Source: Acidobacteriaceae bacterium
Lineage (GTDB): Bacteria; Acidobacteriota; Terriglobia; Terriglobales; Acidobacteriaceae
Direction of reading: 5' to 3'
Length of the DNA: 64,000 nucleotides
NCBI GenBank assembly: GCA_903642235.1
Contig: CAHJWL010000006.1
Span: 1-64,000 of the forward strand
Under the pieces are notes generated by a model. That model had not been told where the DNA came from. It saw nothing but the letters and a program-made list of their open reading frames with translations, and made no database searches. Shown piece after piece: positions 44,139 through 54,089 of this stretch; the stretch's first letter is position 1, and each line of letters opens with the position of its first letter. Both the position numbers and the translations under genes were made by a program.

Positions 44139-47100
44139 ATGCCGCGAGCCAGCCATCCCCGCCGCCATCCCCGCGGTCTCAGCACCTCACCCCTGCTCGC
44201 CCTTTTTCTCCTCCTTGCCAGCCTCGGCCAATCCCAAACCAGCCAGCCGACGCCCAGAGCCCGCACCCAAGCCGCCGCCCGCTTCGCCGCCGCCCACACT
44301 CAATCCACACAGGCTCCGTCCGCCGCCACCGCCTTCGCCACGGCCCGCGCCCAGAACGCCACCCTAGCCGCCGCCCGCGCACAAGCCCTCGCCGCCAGCC
44401 CCACCCTCGCCCCGCTCTCCGCGCCCTGGACACCCGCCGGCCCCACCGCCATCCAGTCCCTCCAGTTTGGCGCCATCTCCGGCCGCGTCACCGCCCTCGC
44501 ACTCGATCCCACCGACATCTCCGGCAACACGCTCTTCGTCGGAACCGCCGGCGGCGGCCTCTGGAAGTCCACGGACGCCGCCGGCCCCACCGCCCAAATC
44601 ACCTTCACCCCCCTCACCGATACCCTCCCCGCCTTCAGCCCCTCCGCCGACTCCGCCGCCACACCCTCACTCTCGATCGGCGCCCTCCTCGCCCTTCCCG
44701 GCGGCCTGCTCCTCGCCGGAACCGGCGACCCGAACGACGCCGACGACTCCTTCTACGGCACCGGCCTGCTCCGCTCCACAGACGCCGGCCTCACCTGGTC
44801 TCTCATCGCCGGCTCGAAAGACGGCGCCAGTGGCAACCACTCCTTCTTCGGCCTTGGCTTCGCCGGGTTCGCCGCCAGCTCCACCAACCCCAATCTGCTC
44901 GTCGCCGCTCTCAGCCAGTCTGAGGAAGGCCTGCTCGTCAGCGCGCCCGACGCCTCGAGCACCGCCGGCCTCTTCTACTCCGCCGACGCCGGCGTCACCT
45001 GGCACATGGCCACCGTGCTCGACGGCACCGCCACCGTCCTCACCCCCCTGCCCAACGGCGGCAACCACGGCGGCGTCCCCGCCACCGCCGTCGTCTGGAA
45101 CCCTATCCGCCAGCGCTTCATCGCCGCCCTCCGCTATCACGGCTTCTACCAGTCCGCCGACGGCATCACCTGGACGCGCCTGCCCGCCCAGCCCGGCCCC
45201 GGCCTCTCGCTTGCCGCCTGCCCCTCGCTCGGCAGCAGCACCGCCTGCCCTCTCTTTCGCGCCGCCCTCGCCGTCCAGCCCCTCACCGGAGACACCTTCG
45301 CCCTCTCCGTCGACAGCAACAACCAGGACCAGGGCCTCTATCAGGACCAGTGCCAGCTCTCCGGCAGCACCTGCGCCGCACCCAACCCGCTCTTCACCAG
45401 ATCCCTTCCGGCAAAGCCCCTCGAGACCCCCGGTGCCATCATCCCGCAGGCCGACTACAACCTCGCCCTCGCCGCGCTCCCCATCACCGCCGCAAACGGC
45501 GCCGCCGACACCCTCCTCTTGGTCGGCACCACCGACCTCTTCCGCTGCGCGCTCAGCACCGGCTGCACCCTCCGCAACACCACCAACGCCAGCAACGGCT
45601 GTGCCGCTTCCGCCGGCGTCGCACCCGCCCAGCACGCTCTCGCCCTCAGCTCGTCCCTCACCAGCCCGGTCCTCTACATCGGCAACGATGGCGGCCTCTG
45701 GCGCTCCACCGACACCGTCAACCAGCAGGCCAGCCCCTGCTCCGTCGACGACTCCGCCCACTTCCAAAACCTCAATCTCACCCTCGGCTCGCTCGCCGAA
45801 GTCGTCTCCTTCGCCCAGGATCCCGCCAACCCCGCCATCCTGCTCGCCGGCCTCGGCGCCTCCGGAACCGTCTCGACCTCCCGCGCCGATCAGACCGCCT
45901 GGCAGCAGCTCTCCGCGGGCGAGGGCGGCACCGTCGCCATCGACCCCACCAACCCCGCCCTCTGGTATCTCTCGACCGCCGCCGGCATCTCGCTCGCCTC
46001 CTGCACCAACGGCGCGGCCTGCACCCCTGCCGACCTTCTCTCTGCTCCCACAATTGGATCAGCGCAGGTTACAAATGACCTGGCCCTGCTCGACGCCCCC
46101 TCGCTCCTCGACCCCGCCGCTCCCGGCACCCTGCTCGCCGGAACCTGCCGCGTCTGGCGAGGCCCCGCCGCGCAGCCCGGCCTCTGGTCCACCTCCAACC
46201 GCGTCAGCCCGGCCCTCGCTGGACCCCAGAACGCCTCCTGCTCCACCACCAACGGCTTTCTCCGCTCGCTCGCCGCCGGCGGCCCCGTCACCTCCAACGG
46301 TTCGTCTGTCCTCTACGCCGGTCTCGCCGGAACCCTCGCCGGCGGCGGCGCTCTCGGCGGACACCTCTTCCTCACCACCGCAGCCGCGACCGCCACAGCC
46401 ACAGCGCCCTGGTCCGATATCGCTACCTCGCCCGTTACAAATGACGTCTTCAACAGTCACACCTTCAACCCCGGCGGCTTTTCCATCTCCTCCGTCACCG
46501 CGGACGCGCACGACGCAACCGGCCGCACCGTCTACGCCACCGTCCAGGGCTACAACGCCAACGGCGGCGCCGTCCCGCACCTCTATCGCTCCACCGACGC
46601 CGGCGCCCACTGGATCAACATCTCGTCCAACCTCCCCGGCGCCCCCGCCAACGCCCTCGTCATCGATCCCAACGACGCCAACACCGTCTACATCGCGCTC
46701 GATACCGGCGTCTACGCCACCACCTCCGTCACCACCTGCGCCACCTCAAACTGCTGGAGTCTCTTCGGCACCGCGCTCCCAAACTCGCCCGTCACCACCC
46801 TCGCCGTCGCCCCCGCCATGCCCACCGGCGATGGCCGCCTCGGCCTGCTGCGCGCCGGCACCTATGGCCGCGGTCTCTGGCAGATCCCTCTGCTCACCGC
46901 ATCGACCATCCAACAGCCGGCCGTCGTCCTCAGCCCCGCCGCCCTTACCTTCGCCGCCCAGCCGGTCGGTGCCGCCGGCGTAGCGCAGACTGTCACGGTT
47001 ACAAATACCGGCACCGCCCCGCTCGTCGTCTCGCGCATCGCCATCACCAGCAGCAACGCGCCCACAGGTGTAACCACCGTAGTTACAGACTTCACCGCAA

Positions 47101-48970
47101 CGACCACCTGCACCGCAGCGGCCGTCGCCCCCGGCTCTACCTGCTCGCTCGCGGTCAGCTTCCTTCCCTCCGCTACCGGCCAGCGCATCTCCACGCTCAC
47201 CCTCTATGCAAATATCTCCGGCGGCCAGGCCACCGTGGCGCTCTCCGGCACCGCCGTCGCGCCCGCGGCCGTGCAGCTTCTGCCCTCGGCGCTCGCTTTT
47301 CCCAGCACCAGCCTCTCCGCGACCAGCGCAGCCCAGAACCTCGTTCTGCAGAATACCGGCGGCACCTCCGTCACTCTCTCGTCTGTCACCCTCGCAGGGG
47401 CAGACTTCCAGCTCTCCTTCAACAGCTGCGCCACTGTTCTCGCTCCCGGCACCAGCTGCACCCTGTCGGTACTCTTCCACCCGGCTGCGCTCGGCTCCCG
47501 CAGCGGGTCCGTCACCATCGTGGACACCCTCGGCACACAGATCGCTACCCTCTCCGGCGTCGCGGTCGCACCGCCAACCGACGCCCTCTCCAGCATCTCC
47601 CTGAGCTTTCCCACTACGGAGGTCGGAGCCATCAGCTCCCCGCAACAGCTCATCCTCACCAACGCCGGCGACGTCCCCCTCACCCTCATCGCCACCTCCG
47701 TCACACAAGCGTCCTCAGGGAACGCCGACTTCTCCGCCACCAACTCCTGCGGCAACTCCCTCGCCGCGCACTCCGCCTGCGCCGTGACCATCGCCTTCAA
47801 TCCCCACACCGTCGGCCTCGCAACCGCCACTCTCTCCGTCTCCGACGAGTTCCGTAGCCAGACCGTCACCCTCTCCGGCATCGGCATCGCGCCGCCCGGC
47901 ATCTCGCTCCTGCCCGCCACCACCGTCACCTTCCCCGCCACCGGCGTCAGCGCCACCTCCGCCCCGCAGCTCCTCACCCTCACCAACAACGGTGGCCTGC
48001 CGCTCCTCATTCAGAGCATCACCCTCACCGGCGACTTCGCCCTCGCCGCCACCGGCGGCACCTGCGGCGTCGCACTCTCACCCGGCACCGCCTGCACCGT
48101 CGCCGTCGTCTTTACCCCCATGACCAGCGGCCTCCGCAGCGGCTCCCTCTCCATCGTCGACAACGCCCCCGCCTCCCAGACCGCGCCGCAAGCCGGCGTG
48201 CAGACCGTTCCCCTCACCGGCACCGCCATCGACTTCGCCCTCGCCGCCGACGGCCCCACTACGCTAACCGTAGCAAATGGCAAAGTCGCCGCCTTCCCCT
48301 CCTCCTCTCCACCCCCGCGGCCCTCTCCAGCACCATCACCCTCACCTGCACTGGAGCCCCCGCCAACTCCATCTGCAGCCTCTCCCCCGCTTCCCTTCCC
48401 CTCGACAACCCCAACCCCACCCTCGTCACCGTAACCCTCGCCACCGGCCAGTCCGCCACCGCCCAGACCTCCAGCAGGACCCAAACACCCGGCGCCCTGA
48501 TCTTCACGACGCCGGCTACCACCGTCCAAACCGCAGCCGCCCAGACCTCCATCACCCAGGGCTCCCCCGCTCAGACTGCGACCTCCATCCCTCTTTCCTG
48601 GTTGTCATCCCGTAGGGATCTGCTTTTCCCCGCTCACTCTCAGCCACCGTACGCGCGACCACAAGGCGACAGAACGCATGAACAGATCGTCATCCGCCAC
48701 CCCGAAGCTCTTCTCGCCGTCCTGCTTCCGCTTGGCCTCCTCACCCTGCGCCGCCCGCGCAGCCTTCCCACCCTCCTCGCCCTCACCCTCCTGGCCATCT
48801 TCCCCATCGCCGGCTGCAGCGGCACCCCACGCCAGCTACCCGGCTCCGCCGCCACGGGAGCCACGGCTGCGTCTGCCACGCCTACCCCGCCCGGTACCTA
48901 CACGCTGACCGTGACCGCCACCAGCGCCGGCCTCTCGCGCTCCATCAAGCTGCTCGTGACAGTGCAGTGA
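44139..48970 (+). pseudogene. Secreted BNR/choice-of-anchor-D protein, one frameshift near 48296
   Basis: The intact product would have about 1610 residues. It has a signal peptide (LLALFLLLASLGQSQ), then a beta-propeller with Asp-box motifs (GGGLWKSTDA, LRSTDAGLTW, YSADAGVTW, RSTDAGAHW), then from about residue 925 four Ig-like choice-of-anchor-D repeats (VLSPAALTFAAQPVG, QLLPSALAFPSTS, SSISLSFPTTEVG, LLPATTVTFPATG). At 48296 a run of four C replaces the expected five; the frame shifts and stops at 48434. Frame +2 then reads LLLSTPAALSSTITLTCTGA and continues open to 48970 with two hydrophobic stretches (LLAVLLPLGLLTLRR, LAIFPIAGCSG). A family A hairpin copy lies in frame within this tail. 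It could be real decay, phase variation or a base-calling error. Confidence 0.8.
48600..48628 (+). repeat. Hairpin repeat (family A) in the tail of the BNR protein
   Basis: GGTTGTCATCCCGTAGGGAT then CTGCTTTTC lies inside the +2 frame that completes the BNR/anchor-D gene, where it reads WLSSRRDLLF. The frame is open through the repeat to the stop at 48970. This is the second protein gene in the window containing the repeat, and here it is read on the opposite strand from dinB. Confidence 0.88.
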
Positions 48971-49033
48971 ACTAGCGTGCAAAACCGTGCAAAATGTGCG
49001 CGCTAAGACCCTTTTCGCGGGCGATAGACGGCC

Positions 49034-50203
49034 TTATCGAGCCAAAACTGCGCGTCCAGCAGCCACTCCTGACGCCCACGCCCATTGGAAGTTGTACCCG
49101 CCCAGCCATCCCGTGACGTCTACTACCTCCCCGATGAAAGAGAGCCCTGGCACGGTGCGGCTCTCCATCGTCTTCGCGTCCAGCCCGCGCGTATCCACCC
49201 CTCCCGCCGTCACCTCCGCTTTCACGTAACCCTCTGTTCCAGCAGGAGTTATCTCCCAAGCGTGAAGCCGCCGCTCGAGCTCGACAACCGCCGCATTGCT
49301 CCACCCGGTTGCATACGTCGCCAGCCATCGCTCCGCCAGCCGCGCCGGCAGAACCTCGCGCAACGCCGCGAAAGCCATCGCTCCATCCCGGTACCCCTTT
49401 GTTTCAAGCAACTTACCAAAAACCTCGCGCCCCGGCGCCAGATCCGTCGTGATTGGCGCTCCCGCTTTCCAATAAGTTGAAACCTGTAGCCCTGCCGGCC
49501 CACTCAAACCCTTGTGCGTCAATAGCATGCGTTCCCGGAAAGAGCCATCTCCAGAGCGTGCCACCACCTCCGTTGCAACCCCCGCCAGATCGCACCACAC
49601 CTCCCGATCCGGCTCTGAAAAAACCATCGGCACAAGCGCCGGCCGGGGCTGTATCACCTTCATTCCGAACTGCTTAGCGACGTCATAGCCGAATCCCGTC
49701 GCGCCCATCTTCGGAATCGAAGGCCCACCCGTCGCCACCACCAGCCTCGGCGCCCGAAACTGGTCGGTCGCGGTATGCACCGTAAACTCTGCATCCCTTT
49801 CAATCGATTGCACTTGGACCCCGAGTCGAACATCAACCCCGGCTTCCGCGCACTCCCGCTCGAGCATCGTCACGATCTGCTGCGCGGAGCCGTCACAAAA
49901 TAGCTGCCCCGGTGCCTTCTCGTGGTAGCAAATGCCATGTTTCTCAACGAGATCAACGAACTCCTCGGGCGTGTACCGGGCAAGTGCCGACTTCGCGAAG
50001 TGCCGGTTCTCGGAAATAAAATTGTCCGGCGTGGTGTGCAGGTTAGTGAAGTTGCACCGGCCCCCGCCGGAGATAAGTATCTTCTTCCCAACATGGTCCG
50101 CATGATCAAGAAGAAGCACGCGGGCACCGCCCCGGCCCGCTTCAAGAGCGCACATCAGACCGGCGGCACCGGCACCAAGCACGAGAACGTCGGCAACTTG
50201 CAT
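49034..50203 (-). CDS. BaiN/HI0933-type NAD(P)/FAD-dependent oxidoreductase
   Basis: The protein has 389 residues. It opens with a Rossmann dinucleotide motif (DVLVLGAGAAGLMCALEAGR), then the family signature VGKKILISGGGRCNFTN. ATGGPSIPKMGATGFGYDVA and GLSGPAGLQVS are also characteristic, as is the C-terminal FAD-binding GVDTRGLDAKTMESRTVPGL, ending in GEVVDVTGWLGGYNFQWAWASG. The family reduces C=C bonds in some members (BaiN, bile acids) but many are of unknown substrate. It is divergent from the rRNA methyltransferase, with 41 bp between the starts. Confidence 0.88.
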   Translation of the reverse strand: MQVADVLVLGAGAAGLMCALEAGRGGARVLLLDHADHVGKKILISGGGRCNFTNLHTTPDNFISENRHFAKSALARYTPEEFVDLVEKHGICYHEKAPGQLFCDGSAQQIVTMLERECAEAGVDVRLGVQVQSIERDAEFTVHTATDQFRAPRLVVATGGPSIPKMGATGFGYDVAKQFGMKVIQPRPALVPMVFSEPDREVWCDLAGVATEVVARSGDGSFRERMLLTHKGLSGPAGLQVSTYWKAGAPITTDLAPGREVFGKLLETKGYRDGAMAFAALREVLPARLAERWLATYATGWSNAAVVELERRLHAWEITPAGTEGYVKAEVTAGGVDTRGLDAKTMESRTVPGLSFIGEVVDVTGWLGGYNFQWAWASGVAAGRAVLAR

Positions 50204-50244
50204 CTAGACTGAGCATAGCGCGTGAGGCGGAGCGGGGGAGCGAA

Positions 50245-51552
50245 GTGCAATCAAAAGAACAGGATATGGCGACGATCCAGGTAAGCAGGAGAGCTGCGGA
50301 GCGGCTGCGGGCAGGCCACGCCTGGATCTACCGGACGGATGTGGAGGGAAGCGTTGACAGTGTCGCGTCCGGCGCTTTGGTCCGGTTGGTTGATGGGCGA
50401 GAAAATGCTTTAGGATGTGGAACCTACAGCTCGGCGTCGACAATCGCCGTGCGGCGTATGACACGGGACGAGGCACTGGATCGCGAGAGCTTCCTCAAGC
50501 TTGTAGGTGATAGGGTAAAGGCGGCTCTGCGCCTTCGGGAGGAGCTTGCACCGATCACCGAAATAACTGATAGCAGAAGACTTGTCTTCAGTGAGGCGGA
50601 TGAGCTTCCGGGCATCGTGATGGATCAGTACGGACCCGTCGTGATGCTGCAGCTGCTCACCCAGGGAATGGCCCAACAGGACGTCCGAGATGCAATCTCT
50701 GGCGCGATTCTGCAGCATTTCGGCGCATTAGAACGCGCTAACACACACTTTTTGCACACTCCTGCAGGGGTTGAGCTCACAGTCTGGGAGCGGGAGGACG
50801 GGCGGATGCGCGAGCTGGAGCAGCTGCCGCCCTCACCCACGGAACCACTGCTGGTGCTGGGTGATGCGCCGAGGACGGAGACACGCTTCCGGCTGAATGG
50901 TCTGGACTTTCATTTCGACGCTGCGGCCGGCCAGAAGACCGGCGCCTTCCTGGACCAGCGGCTCAACTACCAGGCAGCCGCGGAGGCGGTGACTCGGGCA
51001 CTGGCTCTACGTGAGACCACAGGCGGACGGGCGCTCGATGTGTGCACATACCAGGGTGGCTTCGCGCTGCATCTGGCTCGAGTCTGCGGACGCGTCACGG
51101 GTGTGGATGCGAGCCGCGCGGCGCTTGAGGTCGCGGACCGCAATCTGGAGCTGAACCGGGCGCAGATGAAGGGCGAGGTGGACTGGATCGAGGCGGATGC
51201 ATTCGAGCTGCTGCGGGCGTTTGCGCAGGCGGGTGAGCGGTTCAGCGCGGTTGTACTTGACCCGCCGGCCTTTGCCAAGTCCAAGCGGGCAGCGGAGGGC
51301 GCGATGCGAGGGTACAAGGAGCTTAACCTGCAGGCGCTGTTGATGCTCGAGCCGGGCGGTGTGCTCGTGACCTGCTCCTGCTCGCACCATGTCAGCGAGC
51401 CGGAGTTTCGCGAGGCTATACGGGCCGCGGCTGCCGACGCGGGACGGACGGTTCAGGTGCTTGAGAGCCGGGGCGCGGCACCGGATCACCCGGAGGTACT
51501 AACGCTGCCGGAGACAAGGTATCTGAAATGTCTGATCTGCAGGGTGGCTTGA
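50245..51552 (+). CDS. Class I rRNA (cytosine-C5) methyltransferase, RlmI-like
   Basis: The protein has 435 residues. An N-terminal PUA domain (VSRRAAERLRAGHAWIYR, ALVRLVDGREN) precedes an EEHEE-type middle and a Rossmann methyltransferase domain: ALDVCTYQGGFALHLARVCG as motif I and FSAVVLDPPAFAKSKRA as motif IV, followed by VLVTCSCSHHVSE with the Cys used by m5C enzymes. By family it makes m5C1962 in 23S rRNA. I chose the GTG at 50245 because GGGGGAG lies 5-6 nt before it; an ATG at 50266 is too close to AGGA. It converges with the photolyase. Confidence 0.87.
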   Translation: MQSKEQDMATIQVSRRAAERLRAGHAWIYRTDVEGSVDSVASGALVRLVDGRENALGCGTYSSASTIAVRRMTRDEALDRESFLKLVGDRVKAALRLREELAPITEITDSRRLVFSEADELPGIVMDQYGPVVMLQLLTQGMAQQDVRDAISGAILQHFGALERANTHFLHTPAGVELTVWEREDGRMRELEQLPPSPTEPLLVLGDAPRTETRFRLNGLDFHFDAAAGQKTGAFLDQRLNYQAAAEAVTRALALRETTGGRALDVCTYQGGFALHLARVCGRVTGVDASRAALEVADRNLELNRAQMKGEVDWIEADAFELLRAFAQAGERFSAVVLDPPAFAKSKRAAEGAMRGYKELNLQALLMLEPGGVLVTCSCSHHVSEPEFREAIRAAAADAGRTVQVLESRGAAPDHPEVLTLPETRYLKCLICRVA

Positions 51553-51578
51553 GGAAGTGCTGCGAAGAGGATGAAGAG

Positions 51579-53336
51579 CTACCGCAACTTTCCGGTGGCC
51601 ACGTCGGAGGTTGTCTCGGTTGCCCCGGGCAGTGCGGCCATCTGGGCAATGTACTTCTTTGAGTTGAATTTACGGCCGGTGGAGGCACCGGACATGTAGC
51701 GAATCTTGCCGAAAATGGGGTGCTGGTTCCAGGCGCGGTCAAACTTGCCGACGATGGCCCAGGCGATGCCGGCATAGCCCCCAGGATCGCGGCCGTCGAG
51801 AAAGTACTTGTCGTTGAGGTAGACGGTGTTCTCGAAGGCGGTGGTGTTGTCGGGGCTCCACTCGAGGATCTTCTTGGCCCAGTACATGCGGAGCAGGTTG
51901 TGCATCCAGCCGTGGCGGACCATCTGCGTCTGGGCGGCGTTCCAGAGCGGGTCGTAGGTCTCTGCATGCTCAAGCTGGTCGCGCGTGTAGACGTGTTCGC
52001 GCTCATCGCGGGCGTGCTCGGCGATGGTTTTGACGGCCCAGGGCTCGGCGCAGTGGATGTTGTCGTAGTTCGGGTTGTAGCGGGTGAAGTTAATGCACAG
52101 CTCGCGCCAGGCGATGACTTCGTTGAAGAAGCTATCGCGCGCGGACTTGAGCGAGGGGTTGTTTGCGGCGGCCTCGTCCACAGCGAGGGCGATGGTCTGG
52201 GCACAGATGTGGCCGTAATGGAGCCAGGGGCTGAGGCAGGAGGTGCCGTCGACATCGGGTTGGTTGCGGGTGAGTTCGTAGCGCGGAAGGACCTCGGTGA
52301 CGAAGAGCTTGAGGCGGGTGAGAGCGGCATGGGCGCCGCCGCGCCAGGCGGCGACGGGCTCGACGGTGCGGTCGAACTCAGGGATGCCGGGCCCGGGCCA
52401 GTCACGCGTCATGTCCTCGTGGACAGAATCGGACTGAAAGCCACGGGGGCGCTTCCATGGGATGTCGGCATGCGGGTTCTCGAAGGCGACGAGGTACTCG
52501 GGGAGAAGTTTATAGAGACGCGGGCGCATGGTGTGGGCGGCATACTGCGCGGAGGGGAAGAGGCGCTGCGGGATGATGCAGTCGGCGTCGACGGTCCAGA
52601 AGGGCATGGCAATCTTTTGGGCGAGATCGGCACGCCAGCTCTCGGGGGTGCGCATGGGATTCTCATCGCCGATCACGAAGGCGGGCTGGACATCGGCGAT
52701 GAGCTGAGTGTGCGACTCGTGCGGGGCACGGCGGAAGACGAAGGAGATGTTGCGGGCGGCGAGATCCTGCTCGAGGTCGGGAAGGCCCTGGTTGAGAAAC
52801 GCGTAGTGGCGGAGATTAGCGTGTGGAAAGTTGGCGATACCAGCAAAGTAGACGACGAGAGGGAGTTTCAGCTCGTTGGCGATGGCGACGGCGGTGTTGA
52901 GGGCGTGATTATCCGTTCCACGTTGGGAGCGCTGCATCCAGTAAAGGACACATTTGCCTTTTGGATCGGGAGCGCCGTCCCGGCGGACGGCGATGCGGGG
53001 GTTCGCAAGGAGGGCGGCGAGCGAGGCGGGGAGCGCGGGATCATGCGCAGGAACGGAAGGCGCGGCGAGCTCGCCGCGAGAGGCGGCCTTCTTAACCGCC
53101 GCGGTGGGTGGCTTCAGCGTCTCGGACCCTTTCGCCGCGGAATGCGCCTTTGGCGCCGGCGGAAGCGTGCGATGCGTGTCCCCGAAGGTCTTCGTGGCGG
53201 GGGCATCTGTCATGCGATCACCGTCGTTCAAGGAGGCCTCTGCGGCGGCTTGGCCCGTCATGGGTGCGGGCTCCTGCGGTGAGGGTGTCTTGGCGGGGAG
53301 TTTGCGTTTCTTCAAAGCATCGGGAGACGGCGGCAT
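51579..53336 (-). CDS. Class II deoxyribodipyrimidine photolyase
   Basis: The protein has 585 residues from the ATG at 53336. The first 105 or so are Ala/Pro/Lys-rich low complexity; the photolyase core starts around PKGKCVLYWMQRSQRGTDNH, a class II hallmark, and includes FPHANLRHYAFL, SCLSPWLHYGHICAQ and FFNEVIAWRELCINFTRYN with the FAD-binding segment. It ends MSGASTGRKFNSKKYI. It repairs cyclobutane pyrimidine dimers in light. The frame is open further upstream, overlapping the divergent GNAT gene, but that part is a shadow. A start at the internal ATG (MTGQAAAEASLN), with AGGAG 9 nt before it, is possible. Confidence 0.9.
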   Translation of the reverse strand: MPPSPDALKKRKLPAKTPSPQEPAPMTGQAAAEASLNDGDRMTDAPATKTFGDTHRTLPPAPKAHSAAKGSETLKPPTAAVKKAASRGELAAPSVPAHDPALPASLAALLANPRIAVRRDGAPDPKGKCVLYWMQRSQRGTDNHALNTAVAIANELKLPLVVYFAGIANFPHANLRHYAFLNQGLPDLEQDLAARNISFVFRRAPHESHTQLIADVQPAFVIGDENPMRTPESWRADLAQKIAMPFWTVDADCIIPQRLFPSAQYAAHTMRPRLYKLLPEYLVAFENPHADIPWKRPRGFQSDSVHEDMTRDWPGPGIPEFDRTVEPVAAWRGGAHAALTRLKLFVTEVLPRYELTRNQPDVDGTSCLSPWLHYGHICAQTIALAVDEAAANNPSLKSARDSFFNEVIAWRELCINFTRYNPNYDNIHCAEPWAVKTIAEHARDEREHVYTRDQLEHAETYDPLWNAAQTQMVRHGWMHNLLRMYWAKKILEWSPDNTTAFENTVYLNDKYFLDGRDPGGYAGIAWAIVGKFDRAWNQHPIFGKIRYMSGASTGRKFNSKKYIAQMAALPGATETTSDVATGKLR

Positions 53337-53366
53337 GGTGCTACGGTACGGGATAGGAGGATCGGA

Positions 53367-53915
53367 ATGGCTGCGCGGGTACCCTTGCATGTTGATGAGA
53401 TCGTAGTGCGGCGAGCGAGCCCGAAAGACGCGGCGATGCTGGCGCTGGTGGGCGCGGCGACATTTCTGGATGGCTTTGCAGGCGTGCTTCCGGGTGAGGC
53501 GCTGGTCGCACATGCGGCGCGGCACCACGTGGCGGAGGTCTACGCGCGCTACCTGGGGCGGCCGGAGGTAGCGGTCTGGCTGGCGGTGACGGCGAACGGA
53601 GATGCTCCGGTGGGCTACGCCATGCTGACGCCGCCAGAGCTGCCGGAAGAGACGATGGAGGAGGGAGACCTGGAACTGAAACGCATCTACGCACTCTCGC
53701 GTTTTCATGGGACGGGCGTAGCGCAGCAGTTGATGGAGACAGCGCTCCACGAGGCAAAGGACCGAGATGCGAGACGAGTGACGCTCGGAGTGTATGCGGG
53801 CAATGTGCGGGCACTGCGCTTCTATGAGCGGAATGGCTTCAGGCAGATCGGAACGCGACAGTTCACGGTGGGGTCGCTGGTGTGTGACGACTTCGTCCTG
53901 GGACGGGAGATGTGA
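53367..53915 (+). CDS. GNAT family N-acetyltransferase
   Basis: The protein has 182 residues. AGGAGG lies 6 nt before the ATG. The central region has LKRIYALSRFHGTGVAQQLM, the acetyl-CoA loop (R/Q-x-x-G-x-G/A; here FHGTGVA), followed by VTLGVYAGNVRALRFYERNGF, the typical GNAT C-terminal strand and helix. The acceptor amine is unknown. It is divergent from the photolyase, 30 bp between starts, and converges with the cytochrome oxidase operon. Confidence 0.87.
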   Translation: MAARVPLHVDEIVVRRASPKDAAMLALVGAATFLDGFAGVLPGEALVAHAARHHVAEVYARYLGRPEVAVWLAVTANGDAPVGYAMLTPPELPEETMEEGDLELKRIYALSRFHGTGVAQQLMETALHEAKDRDARRVTLGVYAGNVRALRFYERNGFRQIGTRQFTVGSLVCDDFVLGREM

Positions 53916-54037
53916 AGAGTGATGAAGCACTGCAAGAGAGCAAGGAGATCCCACTGGCTGATAACAAAGAACGGGGAAATGACGAGAAGGACCGGCTTGG
54001 ATCAGGACGATAACAAAAGCGAGATGCAGACGCAGAA

Positions 54038-54062
54038 AAGGCGATCCATCGCGGATCGCCTT
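54038..54062 (-). terminator. Rho-independent terminator of the respiratory operon
   Basis: On the minus strand AAGGCGATCC, loop GCGAT, GGATCGCCTT form a 10-bp perfect stem followed by a TTTT run, 28 bp after the stop of the subunit IV gene. It also faces the GNAT gene on the other side. Confidence 0.8.
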
Positions 54063-54089
54063 CTTGCAGAGCAACAGAGTGTAGAGAGG

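Noticed and set aside
44467..46983. Plus-strand frame of 838 codons in the BNR gene
   Set aside because: A +1 reading of the BNR propeller consisting mainly of Pro, Ser and Ala; the Asp boxes are only in the main frame.
48602..48970. Independent small gene starting in the family A repeat
   Set aside because: The apparent TTG start comes from the repeat itself; the frame is the continuation of the BNR/anchor-D protein after its frameshift.
51720..53282. Plus-strand frame of 520 codons opposite the photolyase
   Set aside because: Gly/Val/Asp-rich antisense reading without motifs; the photolyase signature on the minus strand is clear.
53337..54074. N-terminal extension of the photolyase frame
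   Set aside because: The extra 246 codons overlap the divergent GNAT gene, which has an AGGAGG site and acetyl-CoA motif, and read as Arg/Pro/His-rich shadow sequence.
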